Source: Chitinophagaceae bacterium
GTDB taxonomy: Bacteria; Bacteroidota; Bacteroidia; Chitinophagales; Chitinophagaceae
DNA: 64,000 bases
Reading direction: 5' to 3'
NCBI GenBank assembly: GCA_947454155.1
Contig: CANGIT010000001.1
Coordinates: 62,001-126,000 of the forward strand
The notes beneath the pieces were generated by a model, which searched no databases, was not told the DNA's origin, and saw only the letters and a program-made list of their open reading frames with translations. A program made the translations under genes and the position numbers. The first letter of the stretch is position 1; each line of letters starts with the position of its first letter. Of the stretch, positions 1-9,114 are shown piece by piece.

Positions 1-399
1 GGGTTGTAATTCAATATGGTTGATGGCGCCATCCCAATGCAGGTAAGGCATCCACGCAACATTCACCAACGCCGGAGCATTCCTTTGACTAAAGCTATTG
101 TTGACTCCATGACTCAGCGCATGGTCGTAATTGGAAAATGCTGCAAATTGTTGATGACAATTGGCGCAACTTACCTCTCCATCGCTGCTGAGTTGACCAT
201 CGTAAAACAATTTTTTTCCCAGCTGAAAACCTTCTTCAGTGAGTTTATTGTATTTGAAAATAGGTTTTGGCGCAGGCCAGCTTTTAGGGTATAAAAAAGG
301 AATGGGCTGGGGTTTTACAGACGCTGGCGGATTGAATCCTTCCACAATCAAACCCAATGTGAATAAGCAAAAAAAAGATATGATGAATCTGGTTTTCAA
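1..399 (-). CDS. Di-heme cytochrome c peroxidase / MauG family protein (3' end cut by window)
   Basis: Not in the ORF track as a minus-strand gene, but the minus strand reads open from the TTG at 399 to the window edge. Residues 4-20 form a hydrophobic export signal or anchor. A CANCH heme-binding motif follows at about residues 78-82, then the family's NAPALVNVAW region. This is the N-terminal half of a periplasmic di-heme peroxidase of the CCP/MauG family, which reduces H2O2 or oxidises a partner protein. An in-frame TGA lies four codons upstream of the TTG, so an earlier start is excluded. It begins 9 bases after the arfB stop and probably shares its transcript. The second heme site lies outside the window. 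It is paralogous to the gene at 3663-4616. Confidence 0.85.
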   Translation of the reverse strand, partial: MKTRFIISFFCLFTLGLIVEGFNPPASVKPQPIPFLYPKSWPAPKPIFKYNKLTEEGFQLGKKLFYDGQLSSDGEVSCANCHQQFAAFSNYDHALSHGVNNSFSQRNAPALVNVAWMPYLHWDGAINHIELQP

Positions 400-408
400 C
401 GGTTGAAA

Positions 409-810
409 TCAATTATGAAAAGAAATCTTTTTCCGGCCTTCCTTTTTTTGGCCTTCAATTTTTTTTGTCTCCAATCTTTTTTCTTTGGCCGCTTTGGTTG
501 GTTTAGTCGTTTTTCTTTTTTTGGGGATGATCAAGGCCTTGGTGATCCAGGTATTCATCTTTTGCATCACGTCCTGTTTATTTGAGAGTTGCGTACGGGC
601 TACCTGACTTTTGGCGATTAAAAAACCTTCCTGGTTTATTTTGTTGACAAGTTTCTTTTCAATGCGTTCTTTTTCTTCTGATGTAAAAAGTTTCGAGTGT
701 TGCACATGCCAATAACCTTCCACCATGGTTTCTACCTTGTTTACATTTTGTCCGCCCTTTCCTCCGCTTCGGGCTGTTTTGAATTTTATTTCATGGGAAA
801 CGTCTGCCAT
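409..810 (-). CDS. arfB: Alternative ribosome-rescue factor ArfB (YaeJ-type peptidyl-tRNA hydrolase)
   Basis: A 133-residue protein with the class I release-factor GGQ loop (SGGKGGQNVNK, around residue 15-25) and a long basic, Lys/Arg-rich C-terminal tail. That is the ArfB architecture: the tail enters the empty mRNA channel of a stalled ribosome and the GGQ hydrolyses peptidyl-tRNA. The short length and lack of a codon-recognition domain separate it from RF1/RF2 and PrfH. Two ATGs stand in tandem. I chose the second (810) because an exact TAATTTTG promoter element at 816-823 leaves only 2 bases before the first. It is likely cotranscribed with the downstream peroxidase gene. Confidence 0.93.
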   Translation of the reverse strand: MADVSHEIKFKTARSGGKGGQNVNKVETMVEGYWHVQHSKLFTSEEKERIEKKLVNKINQEGFLIAKSQVARTQLSNKQDVMQKMNTWITKALIIPKKRKTTKPTKAAKEKRLETKKIEGQKKEGRKKISFHN

Positions 811-815
811 CATAC

Positions 816-823
816 CAAAATTA
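816..823 (-). promoter_or_regulatory. Bacteroidota -7 promoter element for arfB
   Basis: The minus strand reads TAATTTTG, an exact match to the Bacteroidota primary-sigma element TAnnTTTG. It ends 5 bases before the ATG at 810, implying an almost leaderless transcript. I do not see a convincing -33 element. Confidence 0.6.
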
Positions 824-912
824 CCAATAAAAGGCCCTAAAAGGAAAATCGGGCTGTTTTCCGGGGGTTAAATATTTTCTTAACCGAAAAAAATTGTACA
901 TTTTTGCATCTC

Positions 913-1692
913 ATGGTCAATACCGGCTTAAATAACAATATTTATCAGTCCCTCGTTGAAAGAAAACATCGCCAGTGTAAATCATTCGCTGTGCTGATAG
1001 ACCCCGACAAAGTGGATGATCAGTCAATGGAGGAATTGATTCCATTGGTCATAGATGCCGGTGTAGATTATCTTTTCGTAGGGGGTAGTTTGGTGGTATC
1101 CTCATACCTTGATGATTGCGTGCAACTGATAAAGCAACACACCAATATTCCGGTGATTTTATTTCCGGGGTCTCCCTCTCAAATTTCAAAATACGCCGAC
1201 GCGCTCTTGTATCTTTCATTAATCAGTGGAAGAAATCCCGAGCTGTTAATTGGTCAACATGTGGTATCTGCGCCTTTTGTAAAACAAAGCGGCTTGGAAA
1301 TCATGTCCACAGGTTATATGGTCGTAGACGGAGGTGCTCCTACCACAGTGTCTTACATCAGCAATGCCAGTCCATTGCCTTCAGACAAGAATGATATTGC
1401 CATGTGTACAGCAATGGCAGGAGAAATGCTGGGTATGAAGTTGATATACATGGATGCCGGAAGCGGAGCCAAAAGACCAGTATCAGAATCCATGATCCGT
1501 AAAGTAGCCTCTTGTATAAGCGTTCCGTTGATCGTAGGCGGTGGCATCACTTCCCCCGAAAAGGCTTACCTCAATGTGAAAGCGGGCGCTGATGTGATTG
1601 TAGTGGGCAATGCGATAGAAAAAGATGCTTCCCTGATTAAAGAGATGGCGGCTGCCGTTCATTCCGGTGCGACCAACGTTTCATCTTTTTAA
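913..1692 (+). CDS. Geranylgeranylglyceryl phosphate synthase family protein (PcrB/GGGPS-like)
   Basis: A 259-residue TIM-barrel prenyltransferase. It has the family's AVLIDPDK start, the FVGGS substrate loop, the FPG segment, DAGSGAKRPV and the C-terminal VGGGI and VVGNAIE phosphate-binding motifs. Family members join a polyprenyl diphosphate to sn-glycerol-1-phosphate, the first step of archaeal-type ether lipids. Bacteroidota carry a GGGPS-type enzyme whose cellular product is not well established. The ORF track starts at a TTG (904). The ATG at 913 is preferred because a near-match promoter element (CATTTTTG) overlaps the region before it. It lies upstream of ruvB in the same direction. 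Confidence 0.88.
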   Translation: MVNTGLNNNIYQSLVERKHRQCKSFAVLIDPDKVDDQSMEELIPLVIDAGVDYLFVGGSLVVSSYLDDCVQLIKQHTNIPVILFPGSPSQISKYADALLYLSLISGRNPELLIGQHVVSAPFVKQSGLEIMSTGYMVVDGGAPTTVSYISNASPLPSDKNDIAMCTAMAGEMLGMKLIYMDAGSGAKRPVSESMIRKVASCISVPLIVGGGITSPEKAYLNVKAGADVIVVGNAIEKDASLIKEMAAAVHSGATNVSSF

Positions 1693-1740
1693 TGGGCTTT
1701 TTCTCAATACTCTCTATCTTACACGTATTAAACCTCTTTA

Positions 1741-2778
1741 ATGTCCAACCCTCATCTCAACAACAATAAGGAAAATCTGCAGTCGGCAGACAAGGAATTT
1801 GAAAACAACATAAGGCCGGGTTATATCGCAGAATTCAGTGGCCAGCAACAGATCATCGACAATATCACCGTTTTTATCAAAGCCTCCAAAATGAGGGGCG
1901 AAGCATTAGATCATATTCTTTTTCATGGCCCGCCCGGATTGGGCAAAACCACTTTGTCGAGGATTGTTGCCAACGAAATGGGGGTGAGCATCAAGGAAAC
2001 CTCTGGACCTGTCATTGAAAAGCCGGGCGACCTCGCCGGATTACTCACCAATCTAGAACCTAATGATGTATTGTTCATCGATGAAATTCATCGGCTTAGT
2101 ACGGTAGTTGAAGAATATCTCTATGCGGCGATGGAAGATTTTCGCATCGATATCATGATTGACAGCGGACCTAATGCCAGAAGCGTACAGTTGAATCTTA
2201 ATCCTTTCACACTTATTGGCGCCACCACTCGCAGTGGTTTACTTACAGCTCCTTTGTTGTCGAGATTCGGCATCAAATCACGACTGGAATATTACGATGC
2301 TGAAACATTGAAAAACATTCTTCTCAGAAGCGCCGGTATACTCAATTCAAAAATCACAAGTGATGCGGCATCTGAAATTGCAAGAAGAAGCAGAGGCACA
2401 CCAAGAATTGCCAATGGGCTACTGCGAAGGGTCAGAGATTTTGCCCAAGTTTTGGGTAATGGTGTAATTGATATGAATATCACCAAGCATTCGCTCAAGG
2501 CTTTGAATGTGGATGAACATGGCCTTGACGAAATGGATAATCGTATTTTGGGTGCCATCATTGAAAAATTCAAGGGAGGGCCAGTGGGTATTACCACTAT
2601 CGCTACAGCAGTTGGGGAAGAGCCCGGAACGCTGGAAGAAGTATATGAGCCATTTCTGATTCAGGAGGGATTCATCATGCGAACACCAAGAGGAAGGGAG
2701 GCTACGGAAAAAGCCTACAGGCACTTAGGAAAAGTGCCGCACAAAGGCGGCACTCAGAGGGATTTATTTGGGGGTTAA
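1741..2778 (+). CDS. ruvB: Holliday junction branch-migration helicase RuvB
   Basis: A 345-residue AAA+ ATPase. Walker [10 protein letters not shown] lies at about residues 63-71 and Walker B/DEIHRL at about 113-118. The RuvB-specific GATTRSGLL sensor segment follows, and the C-terminal winged helix contains GPVGITTIA and FIMRTPRGR. RuvB hexamers drive branch migration of Holliday junctions with RuvA; RuvC, encoded at 45.5 kb here, resolves them. ruvA is not in the window. The length matches the family norm. It starts 48 bases after the GGGPS gene and converges on the response regulator, with only 11 bases between the stops. Confidence 0.97.
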   Translation: MSNPHLNNNKENLQSADKEFENNIRPGYIAEFSGQQQIIDNITVFIKASKMRGEALDHILFHGPPGLGKTTLSRIVANEMGVSIKETSGPVIEKPGDLAGLLTNLEPNDVLFIDEIHRLSTVVEEYLYAAMEDFRIDIMIDSGPNARSVQLNLNPFTLIGATTRSGLLTAPLLSRFGIKSRLEYYDAETLKNILLRSAGILNSKITSDAASEIARRSRGTPRIANGLLRRVRDFAQVLGNGVIDMNITKHSLKALNVDEHGLDEMDNRILGAIIEKFKGGPVGITTIATAVGEEPGTLEEVYEPFLIQEGFIMRTPRGREATEKAYRHLGKVPHKGGTQRDLFGG

Positions 2779-2789
2779 GAAACTTAAGA

Positions 2790-3491
2790 TTAAGCCACTC
2801 GCTCTACTAGTCTGAAACCATTTCCATGGATGTTTACAATTTCCAGATGCTCATCTTCTTTCAGGTATTTACGAAGTTTGGCGATATATACATCCATGCT
2901 GCGACCATTAAAGTAGGTGTCGCTGCCCCAGATTCTTTTTAAAGCGGCTTCACGTGGCAGCAAATCGTTTTTATATTCAGCAAGCATTTTCAACAATTCA
3001 TTTTCTTTGGGAGATAAGGTGACGGTTTTACCGGCAAAGGTCAGTTCGCGTAAGCGGGGATTGAAATGATAATTACCCAAATCGAACTCGGCGTTGGCTT
3101 CTTCGCGATGTACCTCCTCATTGCGCTTGATGATGGCTTTGATTTTATGGAGTAACACCTCGCTATCGAACGGCTTGGTGATATAATCATCCGCGCCTAA
3201 TTTATAACCTTGAATAATGTCGTCTTTCATGGTTTTAGCACTCAGGAAGAAAAGTGGCACATCGGGATTGACATCTCTGATTTCCTCGGCTACGGTGAAG
3301 CCATCCATGTTGGGCATCATTACATCCAGGAGACAGATATCGAACTTTTCTCTTTGAAAAGCAGCCAGTCCTAAGCGGCCGTCTCTCTCCAGTGTAACAT
3401 CGTAATCGTTCAATTCAAGATAGTTTTTCAATACCATTCCGAGGTTGGAGTCATCTTCGCAAAGCAAGATTTTTGGTTTTACTGTTTCCAT
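2790..3491 (-). CDS. OmpR-family response regulator (RprY-like), orphan
   Basis: A 233-residue two-domain regulator. The receiver domain has the acidic pair in LLCEDD, phosphoacceptor Asp at about position 56 (CLLDVMMP), switch Ser at about 84 and the conserved Lys in ITKPFD at about 107. A DNA-binding winged helix with LTFAGKTVTLSPKENELL and a C-terminal YIAKLRKYL recognition region follows. No histidine kinase gene is adjacent, so its partner must be elsewhere. It resembles the RprY-type regulators of Bacteroidota, but the signal cannot be read from sequence. A 172-base gap separates it from the upstream peroxidase gene and holds a weak promoter-like TATAATTTGG. Confidence 0.9.
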   Translation of the reverse strand: METVKPKILLCEDDSNLGMVLKNYLELNDYDVTLERDGRLGLAAFQREKFDICLLDVMMPNMDGFTVAEEIRDVNPDVPLFFLSAKTMKDDIIQGYKLGADDYITKPFDSEVLLHKIKAIIKRNEEVHREEANAEFDLGNYHFNPRLRELTFAGKTVTLSPKENELLKMLAEYKNDLLPREAALKRIWGSDTYFNGRSMDVYIAKLRKYLKEDEHLEIVNIHGNGFRLVERVA

Positions 3492-3662
3492 GGCAATTCG
3501 TTTTTGTTAACTCCAAATTATATCAATGATTTATTAATTCACGAAAAATCAGAATAATTTTTTGTTAAAGGGAAATGATGATTTAAAATTCAGTAATAAA
3601 AGAATCAAAAAGCCAGCAATTATTTTATGCCATTTAGCAAGTGAACTGTTGTTGAGTAGGCG

Positions 3663-4616
3663 TCATCTCTTATGGCGTTCAAATCTTTTGTCGGTAAGGG
3701 TTTTAAGGAATGCCACAAGGTCTTTCTTTTCCGAATCGGTGAGTCCTAAAGGCTTTTGTAATGAACTGTCGATATTCACAGCATGAGGCACGAATCGACG
3801 CGGGTTATTGTAATAATCAATCACTTGCTCAAGCGTGCTGAACATGCCATTGTGCATGTAAGGAGCCGTTACTGCAATATTTCTGAGTCCCGGAGTTTTG
3901 AATTTCCCCAGGTCATTGATGTTTTTGCTGATTTTCATTCTTCCGCTGTCATTCAATTGTCTTCCGTCAAACAAGCCGATGTTCTTAAATCCATCATCTG
4001 TAAAATCTTCCATGAAATGGCAGTCAAAACATTTGGCTTTATCGCCGATGAATAATTTTCTACCTCTTTCTTCTGTCGCGGAAAGATGACCTGTGTTGTT
4101 GCTCCAATCATCGAATTTACTGTTGACCGTTTCCAGCGTTTTTTCGAAAGCAGCAAAAGCGGCTCCCAGATTATTTTCATTAGGGGCTTCATGAAAGACG
4201 TCCTGAAAATAATCACGGTAAAGTTGATTTTTATTTAACCGGTTGATGGCTGTAGAAATGGGCAATCCCATTTCATCTGGATTTGAGATCGGCATCAAGG
4301 CTTGTTCTTCAAGTGACGCAGCTCGTCCATCTATAAAAAAGTAAGGCCTGTTTTTCATGTTTAATACAGAGGGCGTATTTCTGGCTGTGGGCTTGCCGCC
4401 AATGCCCTTGCTAAATGCCATTGTGTCGGCAAATGCAAATTCGGGTTGATGACAACTGGCGCAGCTGATGGAAGAGTCCAAAGAAAGCAGCTTTTCGTGA
4501 AACAGCATTTCTCCTAAATTTGCCTTGCTGATTTTTGGGTCATTTAATGGCATGACGGAAGCGCTTAAGATCGCAATGGAAAGGATAATAATTACAATGA
4601 GATGTATTGCTTTCAC
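3663..4616 (-). CDS. Di-heme cytochrome c peroxidase
   Basis: About 317 residues with an N-terminal hydrophobic export segment (LIVIIILSIAIL), then two c-type heme sites: CASCH near residue 52 and CFDCH near residue 190. The PYMHNGMF segment near the C-terminus supplies the usual axial Met region. This is a complete bacterial di-heme peroxidase that would reduce H2O2 in the periplasm using cytochrome c or quinol-derived electrons. The ORF track begins at a GTG (4637), but an exact TAACTTTG promoter element at 4622-4629 lies inside that reading. I therefore place the start at the GTG at 4616, which puts the hydrophobic segment at the very N-terminus. A MauG-like role is possible, but no TTQ enzyme genes are nearby. 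Confidence 0.88.
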   Translation of the reverse strand: MKAIHLIVIIILSIAILSASVMPLNDPKISKANLGEMLFHEKLLSLDSSISCASCHQPEFAFADTMAFSKGIGGKPTARNTPSVLNMKNRPYFFIDGRAASLEEQALMPISNPDEMGLPISTAINRLNKNQLYRDYFQDVFHEAPNENNLGAAFAAFEKTLETVNSKFDDWSNNTGHLSATEERGRKLFIGDKAKCFDCHFMEDFTDDGFKNIGLFDGRQLNDSGRMKISKNINDLGKFKTPGLRNIAVTAPYMHNGMFSTLEQVIDYYNNPRRFVPHAVNIDSSLQKPLGLTDSEKKDLVAFLKTLTDKRFERHKR

Positions 4617-4621
4617 AATTG

Positions 4622-4629
4622 CAAAGTTA
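4622..4629 (-). promoter_or_regulatory. -7 promoter element for the cytochrome c peroxidase gene
   Basis: Minus strand TAACTTTG is an exact TAnnTTTG match, ending 5 bases before the GTG start at 4616. It argues against the longer ORF-track start. Confidence 0.55.
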
Positions 4630-4637
4630 AGCTGCAC

Positions 4638-4976
4638 ACATTGATTATCCTGTTGATTTTGTTTTGAGATTCACGGAAGATTGTATGGTTATAATTTTGA
4701 AAAAGTAATTCAAAAAAAATAAAAGAAGATCGTGTGATTGCCAGCCACTAGTAGACTTTTTATCACTTCAATCTGTTCTTTATCAATCTGTTCATTAATG
4801 GTCATTAAAAAATTATCGGCTATAAAAATATTATCCGAAAAAAAAATTGGAATAAAGACAATTGCTATCTATCTTCGTTTCGGTTTTTCATAGGATATTG
4901 GATTTTAAAGCGGGACTAGATATCTATCTTGGTCCCTTTTTATTTTTTATAAGTTACCATTGGGGTAGCATTACTT
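4638..4976. other. Intergenic stretch with no gene recognised
   Basis: About 340 bases of AT-rich sequence between the peroxidase promoter region and the 3' end of recQ. It holds runs of A and T and a partial direct repeat (ATCTGTTC twice, about 16 bases apart). The 64-codon plus-strand ORF at 4862-5056 runs into recQ antisense and has no recognisable protein features. I see no tRNA, terminator with a T tract, or exact promoter element pointing at a gene. Confidence 0.5.
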
Positions 4977-6887
4977 TTACTTCTTGCAACTGTATCTTCC
5001 TTCGCTGTCTATCAGAATCAATAGCTCATCTTGCATATACTTCAGCACCTGTTTAACTTGATGTATTTCGAGATCAATTGTCTTCTCTCTGATTTCCTCA
5101 AAGCTTACAGGTTTTAAAGAGGCCAATTTATTTATGATTTGACTTATCGCTTCAAATTGTTGTTTGGAAATTTTCTTTGTGGTGTTTGTAGCACAATTGT
5201 CGCAAATTTCGCAGGGTTTTGCATCGGCATCATTGAAATAATTCGCTATCATCATACTTCTGCATAAACTTTTGTCTGTGGCATAATGAATCATCGCCTT
5301 GATTCTTTCCAAATGTTTTTCTTTTCTTTTTCTGATGGATGCCATATTAAATCGATAATCGTCGCGGTACATCCTGTTGCGCAGCAAAGTGAGCTGAGGC
5401 TTTTCGCTTTGTGGTTTATATTGAACAATGCCTATTTGATGTAAAAAAATCAGCTGTTTGCTTACTTGTTCAGTTGTGATTCTTAATATGCCTGCCAGCT
5501 GTCGTTCAAATATCGATGTAGGGTAGTTGAAAATTCCTTCGTAATTCCTAAGTAGCGCCCTGATCATTTCTACTGTGCCGGAGTAATTATTTTCCACCGT
5601 TCTCATTTCCTCTTTAGAGCAGGTGAAGGATAGTTGAGATGGTTTGTATGCCGACTCTGTCAAATAAAGCAATCCTTCCTGCGACAGTGTTTGCAGCACA
5701 TAATTGGTTTGAACAGGGTGCAGCTTGAATGCGTTTGCAAATGTGCTGATATCAAAGTCGAATGTCTGACCCTCACCTGCGCCTGCAGGCACCTGAAGAT
5801 GATTCATCAGCGCTGCATAGATTTGTTTCAGTATTTCAGGTTCGGGATACCGTAAAGTATTGGTTTGATATAAATCATCGGCTTCACGCTGGTCGAAAAG
5901 CAGTACTACATTCGAAGATTTTCCGTCTCTTCCTGCTCTTCCTGCCTCCTGGTAATAATTCTCCAGACTTTCGGGTATGCTGAAGTGGACCACACATCTC
6001 ACATCTGGCTTGTCGATGCCCATGCCGAATGCGTTGGTGCAAACAATGATGCTGATTTTATTTCGTATCCAGTCTTCCTGCTTTTTATTTCGTTCTTCTT
6101 TTTTCAAACCGGCATGGTAAAAATCGGCACTGAAGCCATGCATTTTCAAAAGGGCCGCCGTTTCTTCGGTTTGACGTCGGCTTTTGGCGTACACAATGGC
6201 TGAACCTGAATTCTTTTTCAATAGTTCAATCAGTGTTATGGCTTTAGATTCCGGCGTCATCACATGATATGCGATGTTGGGTCGTTCAAATGATTGCTGA
6301 AACCTCTGATGTTTTTTTTGAAAAGATAATTTCTCACAAATGTCATCTTGCACTTCTTTGGTGGCTGATGCGGTGAGGGCAATGATGGCAACACCGGGAA
6401 GTTGTTGGCGTAGCGCAGCAATCTTTAAGTAGGAAGGCCTGAAATCGTAACCCCACTGCGATATGCAATGTGCCTCATCTATGGCAATCAATGTGGTTTG
6501 CATTGCCGGCAAATATTCTAGAAACAATCTGCTTTCCAATCTTTCGGGAGAAAGGTATACGAATTTGTATCTTCCGGACGCTGCATCTTCCATTGCTTTT
6601 TTTACTTCGCGATAGGAGAGTCCTGAATGAATGGCGATGGCCGAAATTCCTCGTTGGTTAAGATTTTCCACCTGGTCATTGATCAACGCAATCAAAGGTG
6701 AAACCACCAGGCAGACACCCGGTTTCATCAGGGCAGGAACTTGAAAACAAATTGATTTGCCGCCGCCCGTAGGCAGCAAGGCCAGCACATCTTCGTTGCG
6801 GATGACAGCATTCACTATGTCTTCCTGCAAGGGTCGAAAATGGTCGTAACCCCAGTATTGTTTCAATATGGTTCGGGCATCACTCAA
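4977..6887 (-). CDS. recQ: ATP-dependent DNA helicase RecQ
   Basis: A 636-residue superfamily 2 helicase. Motif I LLPTGGGKS sits near residue 40, motif II is DEAH (AIDEAHCISQWGYDFRPSY, with the RecQ aromatic loop), and motif VI is QEAGRAGRDG. The RQC zinc site has Cys residues in SLCRSMM and CEICDNC. A typical HRDC domain is not evident; the tail looks like a short winged-helix extension. RecQ unwinds duplex, fork and recombination intermediates 3' to 5'. The gene begins 21 bases after the end of the copper ATPase gene, so the two are probably cotranscribed from the ATPase promoter. Confidence 0.96.
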   Translation of the reverse strand: MSDARTILKQYWGYDHFRPLQEDIVNAVIRNEDVLALLPTGGGKSICFQVPALMKPGVCLVVSPLIALINDQVENLNQRGISAIAIHSGLSYREVKKAMEDAASGRYKFVYLSPERLESRLFLEYLPAMQTTLIAIDEAHCISQWGYDFRPSYLKIAALRQQLPGVAIIALTASATKEVQDDICEKLSFQKKHQRFQQSFERPNIAYHVMTPESKAITLIELLKKNSGSAIVYAKSRRQTEETAALLKMHGFSADFYHAGLKKEERNKKQEDWIRNKISIIVCTNAFGMGIDKPDVRCVVHFSIPESLENYYQEAGRAGRDGKSSNVVLLFDQREADDLYQTNTLRYPEPEILKQIYAALMNHLQVPAGAGEGQTFDFDISTFANAFKLHPVQTNYVLQTLSQEGLLYLTESAYKPSQLSFTCSKEEMRTVENNYSGTVEMIRALLRNYEGIFNYPTSIFERQLAGILRITTEQVSKQLIFLHQIGIVQYKPQSEKPQLTLLRNRMYRDDYRFNMASIRKRKEKHLERIKAMIHYATDKSLCRSMMIANYFNDADAKPCEICDNCATNTTKKISKQQFEAISQIINKLASLKPVSFEEIREKTIDLEIHQVKQVLKYMQDELLILIDSEGRYSCKK

Positions 6888-6908
6888 TTTGTAAAGGAAG
6901 AACTCAAA

Positions 6909-9023
6909 TTAATAAACCTTTTTGATATACAACTGTAAAGAAATTACAGCCAACATCACATCACTGAAGCCCATGGCCAATGCGGAGAAAGTTGGCGTAA
7001 GAAAGCCCAAAGCGGCAACAGGAATAGCTACAATATTGTAAGCAAAGGCCCAGAAAAGATTCTGTCGAATGGTCAAATAGGTGTGCTTGCCCAATCCCAA
7101 ACCCATTGGCAGGTATCTAAGTCCTTTGTTCATCAATATCACATCGGCTTGTTGAGCGGCAAGCGCCGATGCTTCACTTAACGAAATGCCAAGCGTGGCT
7201 TTTGCCAATGCAGGTGCATCATTGATGCCATCGCCTACCATGGCAGTGGGACTGATCAGGTTTAAAGCTTCAATTTTTTTCAGTTTCATTTCGGGTGTAT
7301 GGGAGGCAAATACCTCATGGATACCAAGTTCTTTTGCCACAAGAATTGCCTTGTCTTTATGATCGCCGGTAAGCAATATCGTTTTGATCTGTTGTTGGTT
7401 CATCCAACGCACCACATCCGCAGCTTCAGGTCTGATTTCATCTTTGATGTCTATCCATCCCAACGACGCCCCGTTTTTATAAACATGTATGTTATGTACT
7501 GATTCATTTTCACTTGTTGAGTTTTGAATTTTTGCTCTTACTTCATAAACATTGCCTTCTTCATCTTCGCCTCTTACACCCATGCCTTTGATCTCTTCCG
7601 CTTTTTTCCATCTGACCACCTTGCTGTCTTTCCACTCCAGTACAATGCTTTTTGCAATGGGATGGTTGGAATATTTTTCGAGGGAGAAGACGATGGATTT
7701 AAACTGCTGGTCGCTGATGTCGGTATGGTACTGTTGTACCACAAATCGGCCAGTTGTGAGAGTGCCGGTTTTATCAAACACGATTTGCCTGATATTCTTA
7801 AAAGACTCAAGAGCAGCTGCGTTTCTGAAAATGATGCCGTGCTTTGCTGCTCTGCCCATGCCCACCGATATGGCCGCAGGCGTGGCCAATCCCATGGCGC
7901 AGGGACAGGAAATGACCAGTACCGCGATGGCTCTCATCATAGATTCAACCCCATCCACACCAAAACCGAAATGATTGACGCCATATGTAAGCAAGGAGAT
8001 GATCAGCACAGCCGGAACAAATACCGCACTGATGCGGTCGGCCAGCTTTTGCATGGGTGGCTTTTCGTTTTGAGCTTCTTGCGCCATGCGGAGAATGCCT
8101 GATAGCACAGTATCCTTTCCTGTGGCAGCTACTTGTGCTTTAACGGTACCACTTTCGAGTATGCTTCCGCCAAGCAGAAAATCTTTTTTTGTCTTTGTAA
8201 TTGGCAAACTTTCTCCGGTAATGATGGCTTCATTCACACTACCATCACCCCAAAGAATTTTACAATCGATAGGAACTGTTTCGCCTGTTCTGATCAATAT
8301 CAGATCGCCTGTTTTCAACTGTGTGTTTTCCAGGGGGAAGATCTGCTCCTGGTGTTGATCGTCGAAGGCAATCATGTTGGCCATCACCCGCTGCGATTGC
8401 GCCAGTTTATTCAAGGACTTCCTCGTCGATTGCATGGCGGCTTCCTCGAGGTAATTTCCAAGAAAAACCAGTGTGATGATCGAGGCTGTGGTTTCAAAAA
8501 AAAGATAAGTGTGGTTTTGAAGCCAGAACATACCGGCCAGGCTGTATAAGAAAGAGATGGAAGAACCTAAGGCTACCAGCACGTTCATGTTCGGTATGCC
8601 ACTCCGTAAACTCATCCAGGCACTTTTGCCAAAATAGCGCATGCCCAATGCAAATACGGGCAGGCATAACGACAGTTGTACCCAAGGCAGACTCAACCAG
8701 TGCAGGTCAAACCAATGATGAAACATATGCAACATCAGCAAGGCGGTAAATGGCAAAGTGAATAAAAAACGCTGCTTGTTATTTTGCAGTAATTTTTTTT
8801 TCGGCGTTGTTGTAGTTGCTTCATGAACCACCGTATAACCAAGCTGGCTGATGCCCGATTCAATTTGCTGCAGTTCTTTTTGTGAGGGGTTGATAAAACT
8901 TACTTTTCCGTCGATGGGATTTACCGACACTTCTTCCATGCCTTCTTTTTGGAGGTACTTGGTGATGCTGAGAGCGCAATTGCTGCAGGTCATGCCTTCT
9001 ACGGTCCAATCTGTCTTCTTCAT
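6909..9023 (-). CDS. copA: Copper-translocating P1B-type ATPase
   Basis: About 704 residues. A single N-terminal heavy-metal-associated domain carries GMTCSNC. Membrane helices follow, then the actuator TGES, the intramembrane CPC metal site (SCPCAMG) that marks Cu+/Ag+ pumps, the phosphorylated DKTGT, the SNHPIA (HP) motif and the MVGDGINDAPAL hinge. It exports monovalent copper from the cytoplasm. The start is the ATG at 9023 (MKKTDWTVEG). The ORF-track extension to 9074 covers an exact TAATTTTG promoter element at 9057-9064. No CueR, CsoR or CopZ gene adjoins it. recQ follows 21 bases downstream. Confidence 0.94.
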   Translation of the reverse strand: MKKTDWTVEGMTCSNCALSITKYLQKEGMEEVSVNPIDGKVSFINPSQKELQQIESGISQLGYTVVHEATTTTPKKKLLQNNKQRFLFTLPFTALLMLHMFHHWFDLHWLSLPWVQLSLCLPVFALGMRYFGKSAWMSLRSGIPNMNVLVALGSSISFLYSLAGMFWLQNHTYLFFETTASIITLVFLGNYLEEAAMQSTRKSLNKLAQSQRVMANMIAFDDQHQEQIFPLENTQLKTGDLILIRTGETVPIDCKILWGDGSVNEAIITGESLPITKTKKDFLLGGSILESGTVKAQVAATGKDTVLSGILRMAQEAQNEKPPMQKLADRISAVFVPAVLIISLLTYGVNHFGFGVDGVESMMRAIAVLVISCPCAMGLATPAAISVGMGRAAKHGIIFRNAAALESFKNIRQIVFDKTGTLTTGRFVVQQYHTDISDQQFKSIVFSLEKYSNHPIAKSIVLEWKDSKVVRWKKAEEIKGMGVRGEDEEGNVYEVRAKIQNSTSENESVHNIHVYKNGASLGWIDIKDEIRPEAADVVRWMNQQQIKTILLTGDHKDKAILVAKELGIHEVFASHTPEMKLKKIEALNLISPTAMVGDGINDAPALAKATLGISLSEASALAAQQADVILMNKGLRYLPMGLGLGKHTYLTIRQNLFWAFAYNIVAIPVAALGFLTPTFSALAMGFSDVMLAVISLQLYIKKVY

Positions 9024-9056
9024 GTTTGCAGGGCAGGCGGGGTTTCTTGCCTTCTG

Positions 9057-9064
9057 CAAAATTA
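9057..9064 (-). promoter_or_regulatory. -7 promoter element for copA-recQ
   Basis: Minus strand TAATTTTG, an exact TAnnTTTG match 33 bases before the copA ATG. It lies back to back with the tsaE promoter, about 40 bases away. Confidence 0.55.
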
Positions 9065-9102
9065 TTTGATTCAATTTGCATCTGCCTTACTAATAATGAA
9101 AA

Positions 9103-9110
9103 TATCTTTG
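9103..9110 (+). promoter_or_regulatory. -7 promoter element for tsaE-ald
   Basis: TATCTTTG is an exact match to TAnnTTTG and is followed by only 4 bases (cgtc) before the tsaE ATG, predicting a leaderless or near-leaderless mRNA. Confidence 0.6.
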
Positions 9111-9114
9111 CGTC

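Noticed and set aside
16-294. 92-codon plus-strand ORF at the window start
   Set aside because: The opposite strand encodes a heme-binding peroxidase with CANCH in frame, so this is a shadow.
3663-4616. MauG role in tryptophan tryptophylquinone maturation
   Set aside because: No methylamine dehydrogenase genes are near; a general di-heme peroxidase is the simpler call.
4862-5056. 64-codon ORF in the gap downstream of recQ
   Set aside because: Starts in non-coding AT-rich DNA, ends antisense within recQ and has no promoter element or motif.
7524-8102. 192-codon plus-strand ORF inside copA
   Set aside because: Shadow of the P-type ATPase; composition and lack of motifs argue against a gene.
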